NCBI GenBank assembly: GCA_902798685.1
Contig: CADBXO010000008.1
Span: forward strand, 1-64,000
DNA length: 64,000 nt
Reading direction: 5' to 3'
DNA from: an uncultured Bacteroidales bacterium
GTDB taxonomy: Bacteria > Bacteroidota > Bacteroidia > Bacteroidales > Bacteroidaceae
Shown one piece after another: positions 34,514-43,144 of the stretch. The position numbers and the translations under genes are program-made. Under the pieces are notes generated by a model. That model had not been told where the DNA came from. It made no database searches and worked only from the letters and a program-made list of their open reading frames with translations. How positions within the stretch are numbered: position 1 is the first letter of the stretch; each line of letters starts with the position of its first letter.

Positions 34514-36730
34514 ATGGAAAAAGTTACAGTATTGACTTCGGATCAGCTTTATAACAGCTTTCTGGATCCCAAGTATATTCCCGCAGGTCAAAACAAGTAC
34601 TATTTACGCAACACTCAGGTTTGCGCCCCCAAGAACGGTTGGCGCCACTTGACCAGCAATGAGATTGAGACTCTGGTTAAGAATGACAACACAGCCATGA
34701 GCTGGGATAACATTCTTGTGACCGATGAGTTCGACCCCATGATGATCAAGAACAACAAGTTCTACGGATTCGTGCGTATCGGCCGAGTAACATCTAACGG
34801 ACTTCAGTACCACGATCTGCGCCTTTCAATCGGTATCACAAACAGCTCAATCCACTCCTGCGATATAGGTGACGACTGCGCAATCCACAACGTGCACTAC
34901 CTGTCACATTATATTATAGGTGACCGATGCATGCTCTTCAACATCCAGGAGATGTCCTGCACCGACCATGCCAAGTTCGGCAACGGTATCGTCAAGGAGG
35001 GTGAGGCTGAGGACGTACGTGTCTGGCTGGAGCTTATGAACGAGACCGGCTGCCGCAAGGTGCTCCCGTTTGACGGAATGATTGCGGCCGATGCCTACAT
35101 GTGGGCCAAGTTTATCGATGATAAGCGCCTGCAGGACCGTCTCAAGGCCATTACCCAGAGCTCTTTCGACAGCCGCCGCGGATTCTACGGAACCATAGGT
35201 TACGGCAACGTCATCAAGAACTGCTGGATCATCAAGGACGTAAAGATTGGCAACTGCTGCTACATCAAGGGCGCCAGCAAGCTTAAGAACATAACCATCA
35301 ACTCATCGGAGGTTGATCCCACCCAGATAGGTGAGAACGTGGTTCTGGTAAACGGTATCATAGGTTACGGATGCCGCATATTCTACTCAGTAATCGCTGT
35401 CCGCTTTGTGCTGGGCAGCCACTCAAACCTGAAATACGGTGCACGACTCATGAACTCATTCATGGGCGACAACTCCACAATATCATGCTGTGAGGTGCTT
35501 CACAACCTCATTTTCCCGGCTCACGAGCAGCATCACAACAACTCGTTCCTGATTGCCAGCGTGGTCAAGGGTCAGTCAAACCTGGCTGCCGGCGCGACCA
35601 TCGGCTCAAACCATAATTCCCGTACATTTGACGGTGAGATAGAGGCTGGACGCGGATTCTGGCCGGCTCTTTGCGTAAGTGTAAAACACTCATCAAAGTT
35701 TGCCAGTTATACAATGCTTGCCAAGGGCGCATATCCGGCCGAGTTGAACAACCCGTTCCCCTTTGCACTGGTCAGCAATGATGAGGTTCATGGCGAACTG
35801 CACGTTCTGCCGGCATTCTCATGGCTTTACAACATGTTTTCAATGGCCCGTAACAACTGGAAATACGCCACACGTGACAACCGCGTATTCAAAGTTCAGA
35901 ACATTGAGTTCGACGCCTACGCCCCTGATTCAATGGAGGAGGCAATTGAGGCCCGCAAGCTGCTTGACAAGTGGACCGCCAAGGCTTGGCTCAGAAAAGA
36001 GGGCAAGAGCCTGGAGGGTGTCAGTGATGATGCTTTGATGGAGATGGGCCGTAAGCTTCTGAACGGTGATCCCGCCAAATTGGAGGGACTTGAAGTTCTT
36101 GGTGAAGGTATTGAGAAATCAAAGCGCAAGGTGGTAATACTTCATCCCTACAAGGCATATCACGCATACGGAGACATGCTGACATACTATGCAGTCAGAA
36201 ATATCGTCTCTTATCTTGAGGATCATGAGGATGAGACATTCCAGAGCATAAGCAAACGTTTTGACGGTGACCGTGCGCGCGTATGGTTCAACCTGGGCGG
36301 CCAGCTCATGTCAATGGAGGATGTTGACCAGCTTCGTTCCGATATAAAGGACGGTACTCTGAATACCTGGAAGGAGATTCACCACCGTTACAATGAGATC
36401 TGGAAGAAATACCCCGTTGACAAACTGCGTCACGCCTATATGTCTCTCAAGCACATGCTGGGTGTAGAGACACTTACGGTCGATGACTGGAACAATGCAC
36501 TCAACAAGGGCATCGATCTGCAGACTTACGTCTACACTCAGGTATATGAGTCCCGCAAGAAGGATTATGAGAACGAGTTCCGTAAGGCTACGTTCATGAA
36601 TGAGGAGGAGATGATAGCAGCCTGGGGTAAACTGGAGGAGAACAGCTTCATCCTTCAGCAGCGCAAGGAACTCAAGGAGTTCACAGAGAGAATTCAGAAC
36701 ATCAAAAAAAGACTTAATATTGAACCTTAA
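34514..36730 (+). CDS. DUF4954 family protein with left-handed beta-helix-like repeats
   Basis: ATG 34514 (MEKVTVLTSDQLYNSFLDP) follows the promoter; the in-frame start at 34475 would lie inside it. The 738-residue protein has irregular hexapeptide-like repeats (SSIHSCDIGDDCAIHNVHYLSHYIIGDRCMLFNIQEM at about 113-149 and again around 250-330), as in left-handed beta-helix transferases, and a helical C-terminal third. Homologues occur throughout Bacteroidetes, often beside nagB as here, which hints at an amino sugar nucleotide role, but no activity is proven. nagB follows after 12 bases. Confidence 0.8.
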   Translation: MEKVTVLTSDQLYNSFLDPKYIPAGQNKYYLRNTQVCAPKNGWRHLTSNEIETLVKNDNTAMSWDNILVTDEFDPMMIKNNKFYGFVRIGRVTSNGLQYHDLRLSIGITNSSIHSCDIGDDCAIHNVHYLSHYIIGDRCMLFNIQEMSCTDHAKFGNGIVKEGEAEDVRVWLELMNETGCRKVLPFDGMIAADAYMWAKFIDDKRLQDRLKAITQSSFDSRRGFYGTIGYGNVIKNCWIIKDVKIGNCCYIKGASKLKNITINSSEVDPTQIGENVVLVNGIIGYGCRIFYSVIAVRFVLGSHSNLKYGARLMNSFMGDNSTISCCEVLHNLIFPAHEQHHNNSFLIASVVKGQSNLAAGATIGSNHNSRTFDGEIEAGRGFWPALCVSVKHSSKFASYTMLAKGAYPAELNNPFPFALVSNDEVHGELHVLPAFSWLYNMFSMARNNWKYATRDNRVFKVQNIEFDAYAPDSMEEAIEARKLLDKWTAKAWLRKEGKSLEGVSDDALMEMGRKLLNGDPAKLEGLEVLGEGIEKSKRKVVILHPYKAYHAYGDMLTYYAVRNIVSYLEDHEDETFQSISKRFDGDRARVWFNLGGQLMSMEDVDQLRSDIKDGTLNTWKEIHHRYNEIWKKYPVDKLRHAYMSLKHMLGVETLTVDDWNNALNKGIDLQTYVYTQVYESRKKDYENEFRKATFMNEEEMIAAWGKLEENSFILQQRKELKEFTERIQNIKKRLNIEP

Positions 36731-36742
36731 TCATAAACAATT

Positions 36743-37537
36743 ATGAGACTGATTATTGAGCCGGATTACGGTAAAATGTCAAAGTGGGCTGCAAACTATG
36801 TAGCCAAGTGTATCAATGATGCAAAACCCACGGCTGAGAAGCCTTTCAAGCTGGGTTGCCCTACCGGTAGTTCACCGTTAGGCATGTACAAGGAGCTTAT
36901 CGCCCTGAACAAGGCAGGTAAGGTTTCATTCCAGAACGTAATTACATTCAACATGGATGAGTATGTAAACCTCCCCGAGGAGCATCCTGAGAGCTACCAC
37001 TCATTCATGTGGAACAATTTCTTCAGCCACATCGATATCAAGAAGGAGAACGTGCATATCCTCAACGGCAATGCCAAGGATCTTAAGGCTGAGTGTGAGA
37101 ATTATGAGAAGGCTATTCTGGCTGCAGGCGGCATTGACCTGTTCATGGGTGGCATCGGCCCCGACGGCCATATCGCTTTCAACGAGCCGGGCTCAAGCCT
37201 TACCAGCCGTACACGTCAGAAGACTCTGACAACTGACACTATCATCGCTAACTGCCGTTTCTTTGACAATGATGTCAATAAGGTTCCCAAGACCGCGCTG
37301 ACCGTAGGCGTAGGTACAGTAATGGATGCCAAGCAGGTAATGATCATGGTTAACGGCCATAACAAGGCTCGCGCTTTGCAGCATGGAGTAGAGGAGGGCG
37401 TTTGCCAGATGTGGACTATCAGCGCACTTCAGATGCATCCTCACGCAATCATCGTGGCCGATGAGGCTGCCTGCGGAGAGCTGAAAGTTGATACATACAA
37501 GTACTTCAAGGATATTGAGAAGGACAATCTCATTTAA
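36743..37537 (+). CDS. nagB: Glucosamine-6-phosphate deaminase
   Basis: The 264-residue protein has [15 protein letters not shown] (about 39-53) for phosphate binding, the catalytic [20 protein letters not shown] (about 71-90) and [17 protein letters not shown] (about 136-152) with the ring-opening His. These are the NagB signatures. It converts glucosamine-6-phosphate to fructose-6-phosphate and ammonia. It is co-transcribed with the DUF4954 gene, and a bidirectional terminator follows. Confidence 0.96.
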   Translation: MRLIIEPDYGKMSKWAANYVAKCINDAKPTAEKPFKLGCPTGSSPLGMYKELIALNKAGKVSFQNVITFNMDEYVNLPEEHPESYHSFMWNNFFSHIDIKKENVHILNGNAKDLKAECENYEKAILAAGGIDLFMGGIGPDGHIAFNEPGSSLTSRTRQKTLTTDTIIANCRFFDNDVNKVPKTALTVGVGTVMDAKQVMIMVNGHNKARALQHGVEEGVCQMWTISALQMHPHAIIVADEAACGELKVDTYKYFKDIEKDNLI

Positions 37538-37560
37538 TCTATTATAGTTTTTGAATCAGC

Positions 37561-37597
37561 AGAAAGGCCCGCTTCCTTATCAGAGCGGGCCTTTCTC
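37561..37597. terminator. Bidirectional terminator between nagB and the lipoprotein gene
   Basis: AGAAAGGCCCGCT pairs with AGCGGGCCTTTCT around a short loop. A- and T-rich flanks on both sides let it serve both convergent genes. Confidence 0.85.
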
Positions 37598-37599
37598 AT

Positions 37600-38082
37600 T
37601 TATTTACGGGTAAGCGTTATTTCCAGACTTCGAAGGACTGCATCGGTTGAACTGAAGGGATACTGGAGTTGTGCTATATGACCCTCCTGACCAGGCTTGA
37701 CATCAATAATTATCTGATTGTCTTTAAGTTCGGCCGAGAACCAATCCCATTCAAAGTATGAGAATCCGGCAATAGGATCAACGTCCTTGACCTCAGGGCG
37801 GGTAATTATTGATCGGCTCTGAATTACGCTGTCCAGTGTGCTGTAGTCATCTTCTGAAAGATAGAAAAATACGTACAGGCTGTCGTTGCGGACCATGTGG
37901 AGATAACAATCGGTGTCAAACGGGAAGGCTACGGTATCTTTGCCGCCATCGGCCCCGAACTCCAGATCTGCGTATCTTGTGTCAAATGTATCACCGACAA
38001 GGGTTTTGATAACAATCTCTTTTTTCTCATCCTGGCAGGAGAGCGCCAGAAGCATAAACAAAGGCAAAATAAACTTTTTCAT
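37600..38082 (-). CDS. Hypothetical lipoprotein
   Basis: ATG 38082 gives MKKFILPLFMLLALSCQDE, a lipoprotein signal with lipidated C16; a much longer frame reaching 38643 is only an extension through the opposite gene. The 160-residue product is rich in beta-type sequence (CYLHMVRNDSLYVFFYLSE near 59-77) and acidic residues. No family is recognised. It is divergent from pgeF, sharing a compact promoter region, and shares a terminator with nagB. Confidence 0.7.
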   Translation of the reverse strand: MKKFILPLFMLLALSCQDEKKEIVIKTLVGDTFDTRYADLEFGADGGKDTVAFPFDTDCYLHMVRNDSLYVFFYLSEDDYSTLDSVIQSRSIITRPEVKDVDPIAGFSYFEWDWFSAELKDNQIIIDVKPGQEGHIAQLQYPFSSTDAVLRSLEITLTRK

Positions 38083-38102
38083 AAATACAGGACTTGGTGG
38101 CG

Positions 38103-38119
38103 CAAATATAGTACTTTTG
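38103..38119. promoter_or_regulatory. Back-to-back -7 boxes between the lipoprotein gene and pgeF
   Basis: TATATTTG on the minus strand (38103-38110) and TACTTTTG on the plus strand (38112-38119) are separated by one base. The plus-strand box ends five bases before the pgeF start. Confidence 0.55.
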
Positions 38120-38124
38120 CGGTA

Positions 38125-38805
38125 ATGAAAGGTTTGTTTCGATATGATATTGCTCCTGGCGTTGAGGCCTTCAGCACCCAGCGTGACGCTGAGCTCCCGT
38201 ACTACGTTGTGCAGCCGCATCAGGTGCACGGCGTTGTCATTAAAGAAGTTACGGAGCCGATGACCACACGCGAGCAGCTTGAAGGGGTCGATGCCCTTAT
38301 CACCAATGTTCCCGGCGTGGCAATTTCTGTACGTACGGCCGATTGCATTCCGGTGCTGCTTTATGACCCTGTTCACAGGGCAATTGCGGCGGTTCATGAC
38401 GGATGGCGCGGCACGGTTCAGCGGCTTAGTCAGAAGGTGATCGCAGAGATGCAGCGCCGATACGGAACTGTTGCCGGCGATCTTAAAGCGGTCATCGGCC
38501 CGGGTATCGGCCCTGAGAGTTTTCAGGTGGGACAGGAGGTTGTTGATGCGTTTGCTGAGGCCGGATTCCCCATGGATCAGATACTGACAGATTGCGGTCC
38601 CAAGGCTCCTACAGAGGAGAATCCCATGGCTGGCGGGCTCCATATTGATCTGTGGCGTGCAAATGAATGGCTTCTGCAGGAGGCCGGCGTGTCAGACATT
38701 CAGGTCTCCGGAATCTGCACCTATCGCAACAACGACCGCTTCTTTTCCGCTCGCCGCGAAGGCGCAAAATGCGGCCGCATAATCAATTGCATCAAACTGA
38801 GATGA
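38125..38805 (+). CDS. pgeF: Peptidoglycan editing factor PgeF (YfiH/LACC1 family)
   Basis: ATG 38125 (MKGLFRYDIAPGVEAFSTQ) gives 226 residues; a frame extending upstream to 37897 lies opposite the lipoprotein gene. The zinc-binding His in QPHQVHG (about 30-36), the ISVRTADCIPVLLYD Cys region (about 69-83), AAVHDGWRGT (about 91-100) and IGPGIGPESFQVG (about 128-140) are family signatures. PgeF removes wrongly incorporated serine from UDP-MurNAc peptides; related enzymes have purine nucleosidase activity. The TGA stop coincides with the first bases of palindromic element f. Confidence 0.9.
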   Translation: MKGLFRYDIAPGVEAFSTQRDAELPYYVVQPHQVHGVVIKEVTEPMTTREQLEGVDALITNVPGVAISVRTADCIPVLLYDPVHRAIAAVHDGWRGTVQRLSQKVIAEMQRRYGTVAGDLKAVIGPGIGPESFQVGQEVVDAFAEAGFPMDQILTDCGPKAPTEENPMAGGLHIDLWRANEWLLQEAGVSDIQVSGICTYRNNDRFFSARREGAKCGRIINCIKLR

Positions 38806-38920
38806 CAAAGGGGACGGTTCCGTTTGGCACGCTCAAAAACAATCCCATCTGGGCTACAGTATGCTCAGATGGGATTTTTGCTTAAAGTGGGCGAGCCAAA
38901 CGGAACCGTCCCCTATGGCA
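38803..38920 (+). repeat. 118-bp palindromic element, family 1, copy f
   Basis: It starts TGACAAAGGGGACGG; the right end has diverged to CCCCTATGGCA. The left TGA is the pgeF stop and the right end holds the TAG stop of tex (38913-38915 on the minus strand). The inner hairpin matches copy e closely. Confidence 0.88.
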
Positions 38921-41048
38921 CCATTGCCAGGCTGATGCGCTGACGCTCAAGGTCTACGCTCAGGACTTTGACCAGGACCTGCTGTTGGAGGGAGACTACC
39001 TGGGTGGGGTCCTTTATGAACTTGCCGGGAGCCAGCTGCGATATGTGGATGAGTCCTTTTACGTGGACTCCTATGTCTACGAAGGCTCCGAAGTTTGTTA
39101 TGTTGGAGATTATTCCGGGCAGTTCCATTCCGGCCTTGACATCCTCAATCGTGTGAACCTCATTTGAGAACTCGAATTTGCGTAATGGCCCGCGCGGGTC
39201 ACGTCCGGGCTTTTCAAGCTCTGCCATGATGTCGGTCAGGGTGGGGAGTCCCACGGTGGCTGTCACGTACTTGTTGATGTCGATTTTGGCTCTCAACTCT
39301 GCAGACTTCATCAGATCCTCAACCGAGCAGCCCAGATCCTTTGCCATTTTCTCTACGATAGGATAGCTCTCGGGGTGTACGGCCGAGTTGTCCAGCGGCT
39401 GCTTGCCACCAGGAACGCGCAGGAATCCAGCCGACTGCTCAAACGCCTTTGCACCCATGCGCGGAACCTTCATAAGCTCCTTACGGGACTTAAACGGACC
39501 GTTCTCTGTGCGGTAGTCCACGATATTCTGAGCCAGTTGCGGACCCAGACCGCTGATGTATGTAAGAAGGTGCGTGCTGGCGGTATTCACGTTCACACCC
39601 ACGCGGTTCACGCAACTAATCACCGTCTGGTCAAGCGAGTGCTTGAGCTCCGTCTGGTTGACATCCTTCTGATACTGGCCGACTCCGATAGACGACGGAT
39701 CAATCTTTACAAGCTCTGCCAGAGGATCCATAAGTCGACGGCCGATAGACACTGCACCGCGAACCGTTACGTCATAATCCGGGAACTCGTCGCGCGCAGT
39801 CTTCGAGGCCGAATAGATCGAAGCGCCGTCCTCGTTTACGCTGAAAATCTGAACGCCTGCGGGCAGACGCAAATGCTCCACAAACTCCTTGGTTTCACGT
39901 CCGGCGGTACCGTTGCCGATTGCGATTGCTTCAATCTTATATTGCTCCACCAAAGCCTGGATTTTTGCCGCAGCCTGACGAGCCTCGTTGTGGGGCGGGT
40001 GGGGGTAGATTGCCTCGTTGTGAAGCAGTGTTCCCTGAGCATCCAGACAGACCACCTTACAGCCCGTCCTGAAGCCCGGATCTATGCCCATAACCGCCTT
40101 CTGACCCAGTGGAGAGGCCATAAGCAGCTGCTCCAGGTTACGTGCGAATATCCTAATTGCCTCAGCGTCAGCCGATTCCTTCGACGATGCGGCAAATTCG
40201 TTTTCGACCGATGGCTGCAGCAGGCGGTAGTACGAATCCTGAACAGCTTCGTCAACCAGTTGCGACACCTCTGATTTGCCGCGGACATACTTGTGCGACA
40301 GGGCTTCGGACGTCTTTTCGTCATCGATTTCAATTGAGACTCTTAAGAACCCTTCAGCCTCACCGCGGCGCATCGCGAGCAGACGGTGTGACGCGCAGTG
40401 TTTCAATGATTCGTTGAAGTCAAACCAGTCGCGGTACTTCTGTGCATCGGCCTCCTTGCTCTTAACGACCTTGCTGTAGATTCGGGCCTCGCGGCGGTAT
40501 CCGTTGCGCACCATGTTGCGGGCGCCCTCGTCGAGCGATACTTGCTCGGCAATTATGTCCATTGCTCCCTGCAGGGCCTCATCAACGTTTGCTACACCTT
40601 TCTTCTTATCTATGTATTTGCCAGCCTCCTTGTCCAAAGGAACGTACGGGTTCTGCTTCATCACGAACTCCGCCAGCGGCTCCAGGCCCTTCTCGCGAGC
40701 GGCATCGGCCCTGGTCTTGCGATGCGGCTTGTAGGGGGCATAAATGTCCTCCAACTCGGTGCTGTCCCAGCAGTGCTCAATGCGGTTCTTGAGCTCCGGA
40801 GTCAGCTTTTCCTGGCTCTCAATCGTGCTCAGCACCGTCTCCTTGCGCTTGGCCAAAGTCTCCAGACGCTCCAAAGCGTTGCTGACCTCAGTAACCTGAA
40901 CCTCATCCATTCCGCCCGTGGATTCCTTGCGGTATCGGCTTATAAAAGGTATGGTGGCGCCGTTCTCAAGCAGCTTCAAAGTGTTCTCCACCTGATGCTC
41001 CCTGAGTCCCGTCTCCCGTACTATTATCTGTATGTATTCGGTGTTCAT
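38913..41048 (-). CDS. tex: Tex-family RNA-binding transcription accessory protein
   Basis: A 711-residue protein with the Tex order: an N-terminal helical domain with TIPFISRYRKESTGGMDE (about 33-50), a YqgF/RNase H-like domain beginning AVMGIDPGFRTGCKVVCLD (about 317-335), a helix-hairpin-helix region (HLLTYISGLGPQLAQNIVDYR, about 487-507) and a C-terminal S1 domain (GMELPGIISNITNFGAFVDIGVHVKGLIHIS, about 639-669). Tex affects transcription and binds RNA through S1. It lies between palindromic element f and repeat array A. Confidence 0.95.
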   Translation of the reverse strand: MNTEYIQIIVRETGLREHQVENTLKLLENGATIPFISRYRKESTGGMDEVQVTEVSNALERLETLAKRKETVLSTIESQEKLTPELKNRIEHCWDSTELEDIYAPYKPHRKTRADAAREKGLEPLAEFVMKQNPYVPLDKEAGKYIDKKKGVANVDEALQGAMDIIAEQVSLDEGARNMVRNGYRREARIYSKVVKSKEADAQKYRDWFDFNESLKHCASHRLLAMRRGEAEGFLRVSIEIDDEKTSEALSHKYVRGKSEVSQLVDEAVQDSYYRLLQPSVENEFAASSKESADAEAIRIFARNLEQLLMASPLGQKAVMGIDPGFRTGCKVVCLDAQGTLLHNEAIYPHPPHNEARQAAAKIQALVEQYKIEAIAIGNGTAGRETKEFVEHLRLPAGVQIFSVNEDGASIYSASKTARDEFPDYDVTVRGAVSIGRRLMDPLAELVKIDPSSIGVGQYQKDVNQTELKHSLDQTVISCVNRVGVNVNTASTHLLTYISGLGPQLAQNIVDYRTENGPFKSRKELMKVPRMGAKAFEQSAGFLRVPGGKQPLDNSAVHPESYPIVEKMAKDLGCSVEDLMKSAELRAKIDINKYVTATVGLPTLTDIMAELEKPGRDPRGPLRKFEFSNEVHTIEDVKAGMELPGIISNITNFGAFVDIGVHVKGLIHISQLAPGKFIKDPTQVVSLQQQVLVKVLSVDLERQRISLAMVP

Positions 41049-41100
41049 ACCAATCTATTCTTTCAGCAAATATAGCACGTTTTCCGCAATTCCCACCACG

Positions 41101-41410
41101 CTACCCCCTGACCTTAGGGAACTGTAGCGCCCGTAGCCCCATTTCCGTCCCCAAGGTCAGCAGGAAATACGCTATCCCGCAGGCGCCCCCTGCACCTTAG
41201 GGAGTCACAACGCAGGTGCAAGCGATTTCATCCCTAACGTCAGCAGGAAATACGCTTTCCCGCGGGCGCCCCCTGCACCTTAGGGAGTCACAACGCAGGT
41301 GCAAGCGATTTCATCCCTAAGGTGAGCTGAAAATACGCTATCCCGCGGGCTGCCCCTGCACCTTAGGGAGCTATAACGCAGGTGCGGGCCATTTCTTCCC
41401 TAAGGTGCAG
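41101..41410 (-). repeat. Palindromic tandem array A, family 2 (4 units, 83-bp period)
   Basis: Four 47-base hairpins with 10-base arms (ACCTTAGGGA ... TCCCTAAGGT) start at 41111, 41194, 41277 and 41360. The 36-base linkers contain AATACGCT-TTCCCGCGGGC-type sequence. Arm mismatches occur (TCCCCAAGGT, TCCCTAACGT). The array lies between tex and recA and runs opposite to arrays B and C. The rest of the 41049-41474 gap holds the recA terminator. Confidence 0.93.
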
Positions 41411-41421
41411 CTGCAGGGCGC

Positions 41422-41452
41422 AAAAAAAAAGCGACCCGGGAAGGATCGCTTT
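41422..41452 (-). terminator. recA terminator
   Basis: On the minus strand, AAAGCGATCC and GGGTCGCTTT form a hairpin followed by a run of nine or more T. It separates recA from array A. Confidence 0.85.
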
Positions 41453-41474
41453 AGAAAAAAGGGCTAGCACTCAA

Positions 41475-42554
41475 TTAATCGTTCATCATTTCGGAGTCTG
41501 CATCGGGTTCCGGAGCCTGCGGGTTGCCAAGGATGGCTGCCATGATTTTCTGCTCCAGTTCCTCAGCCAGCTCGGGATTGTCCTGCATGAGCTGCTTGGT
41601 TGCGTCTCGGCCCTGAGCCAGGCGGGTGTCGCCGTAGCTGAACCATGAGCCGCTCTTCTTGAGGATGCCGTACTCAACGCCCAGGTCAACAATCTCGCCG
41701 GATTTGCTGATGCCCTCGCCGAACATGATGTCGAACTCGGCCTTGCGGAAAGGAGGCGCAACCTTGTTCTTTACCACCTTTACGCGAACCTGGTTACCAA
41801 CCACGCTGTCACCGTCCTTCAACTGAGTTACGCGGCGGATATCCAGACGGACCGATGCGTAGAACTTGAGCGCGTTACCGCCGGTGGTTGTTTCGGGATT
41901 ACCGAACATGATGCCGATCTTTTCACGTAACTGGTTGATAAAGATGCAAGTAGTATTGGTCTTGTTGATGGTCGATGTCAGCTTGCGGAGGGCCTGGCTC
42001 ATCAGACGAGCCTGCAGACCGACCTTGTTGTCACCCATATCGCCCTCGATTTCGGCCTTGGGAGTAAGTGCGGCGACACTATCGATTACGATGATATCGA
42101 TCGCGCTGGAGCGGATAAGCTGCTCGGCAATCTCGAGTGCCTGCTCGCCGTTATCGGGCTGTGAAATCCACAGATTGTCGATATCGACCCCGAGTTTAGC
42201 GGCGTAGAATCGGTCGAAAGCATGCTCGGCGTCGATGAACGCTGCAATTCCGCCGGCTTTCTGGGCCTCGGCAATGGCGTGAATGGCCAGAGTGGTCTTA
42301 CCTGATGATTCGGGACCGTAAATCTCGATTATTCGGCCGCGCGGATAACCGCCTACGCCAAGTGCGGCATTAAGGCCGATGGAACCGGTGGGGATGACGT
42401 CAACGTTCTCAACGCTTTCGTCTCCCAGTTTCATGATGGAGCCCTTTCCAAAACTCTTTTCAATCTTGTCAGTTGCTGCCTGCAGCGCTTTGAGTTTCTC
42501 GCTCAAACCTGCATTCTGAAGGCCTGACGCGCCCTCAATCTCTTTCTTTGCCAT
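41475..42554 (-). CDS. recA: Recombinase RecA
   Basis: A 359-residue RecA. The Walker A loop GPESSGKTT is at residues 80-88, the Walker B region [10 protein letters not shown] near 148-157, and the L2 loop with [27 protein letters not shown] near 204-230. The C-terminal tail is acidic. It forms filaments on single-stranded DNA for strand exchange and SOS induction. Unusually, its gene is bracketed by repeat arrays A and B. A -7 box TATCTTTG lies about 85 bases upstream on the minus strand. Confidence 0.97.
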   Translation of the reverse strand: MAKKEIEGASGLQNAGLSEKLKALQAATDKIEKSFGKGSIMKLGDESVENVDVIPTGSIGLNAALGVGGYPRGRIIEIYGPESSGKTTLAIHAIAEAQKAGGIAAFIDAEHAFDRFYAAKLGVDIDNLWISQPDNGEQALEIAEQLIRSSAIDIIVIDSVAALTPKAEIEGDMGDNKVGLQARLMSQALRKLTSTINKTNTTCIFINQLREKIGIMFGNPETTTGGNALKFYASVRLDIRRVTQLKDGDSVVGNQVRVKVVKNKVAPPFRKAEFDIMFGEGISKSGEIVDLGVEYGILKKSGSWFSYGDTRLAQGRDATKQLMQDNPELAEELEQKIMAAILGNPQAPEPDADSEMMND

Positions 42555-42639
42555 AATATGACTGTAATTAAATTAGCTAATCCCGAAGAGTGTCTTCCAA
42601 GGTATCTCTCCAGTAGAGCGCCTTTTGACACTCCGTAGG

Positions 42640-42647
42640 CAAAGATA
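42640..42647 (-). promoter_or_regulatory. -7 box of recA
   Basis: TATCTTTG on the minus strand fits TAnnTTTG. The leader to ATG 42554 is about 85 bases. No SOS-box-like palindrome was recognised; the remainder of 42555-42712 shows nothing else clear. Confidence 0.5.
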
Positions 42648-42712
42648 TGAAAACGCGTCACAAATCATAGCCCGACGCGGAAAATTTTATTAACAACCGA
42701 ATTCTCCCACGC

Positions 42713-43043
42713 ACCTTAGGGATGAAATCGCTTGCACCTGCGTTGTGACTCCCTAAGGTGCAGGGGTGGCCCGCGAGAAAGCGTATTTCCTACTGATGTT
42801 AGGGATGAAAATGGCTCCACCTGCGTTGTGACTCCCTAAGGTGCAGGGGTGGCCCGCGGGATAGCGTATTTTCCGCTCACCTTAGGGATGGAAATGGCCC
42901 TACGTGCGTTCTCGCTCCCTAAGGTCAGGGGGTAACCCGCGAGAAAGCGTATTTTCGGCTCACCTTAGGGACGGAAATGGGGCTACGTGCGCTACAGTTC
43001 CCTAAGGTCAGGGGGAGAGAGCCCGCGGGGAAACGTATTTTCT
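42713..43043 (+). repeat. Palindromic tandem array B, family 2 (4 units, 83-bp period)
   Basis: Four 47-base hairpins start at 42713, 42796, 42879 and 42962, exactly 83 bases apart. The second has a changed arm (ATGTTAGGGA). Linkers carry GCAGGGGTGGCCCGCGGGA-type sequence and AGCGTATTTTC. It lies between recA and the HUH transposase gene, in the same orientation as array C. Confidence 0.93.
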
Positions 43044-43075
43044 GTGCGGAGGTATCGGGTATCGGACTAAAGAAC

Positions 43076-43083
43076 TATATTTG
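43076..43083 (+). promoter_or_regulatory. -7 box of the second HUH transposase gene
   Basis: TATATTTG fits TAnnTTTG and lies 61 bases before ATG 43145, just after array B ends. Confidence 0.5.
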
Positions 43084-43144
43084 CGGATGATAAGTGTCTA
43101 ACACCATTGTTTGCGAATAAACCTAAACCTAAACCATAATTACA

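Noticed and set aside
37897-38124. Upstream extension of pgeF
   Set aside because: The extra codons are antisense to the lipoprotein gene and precede the TACTTTTG box; homologues start near MKGLFRYD.
39375-40274. 299-codon open frame on the plus strand opposite tex
   Set aside because: It lies wholly antisense to tex, has no family signature and looks like a shadow of biased codon use.
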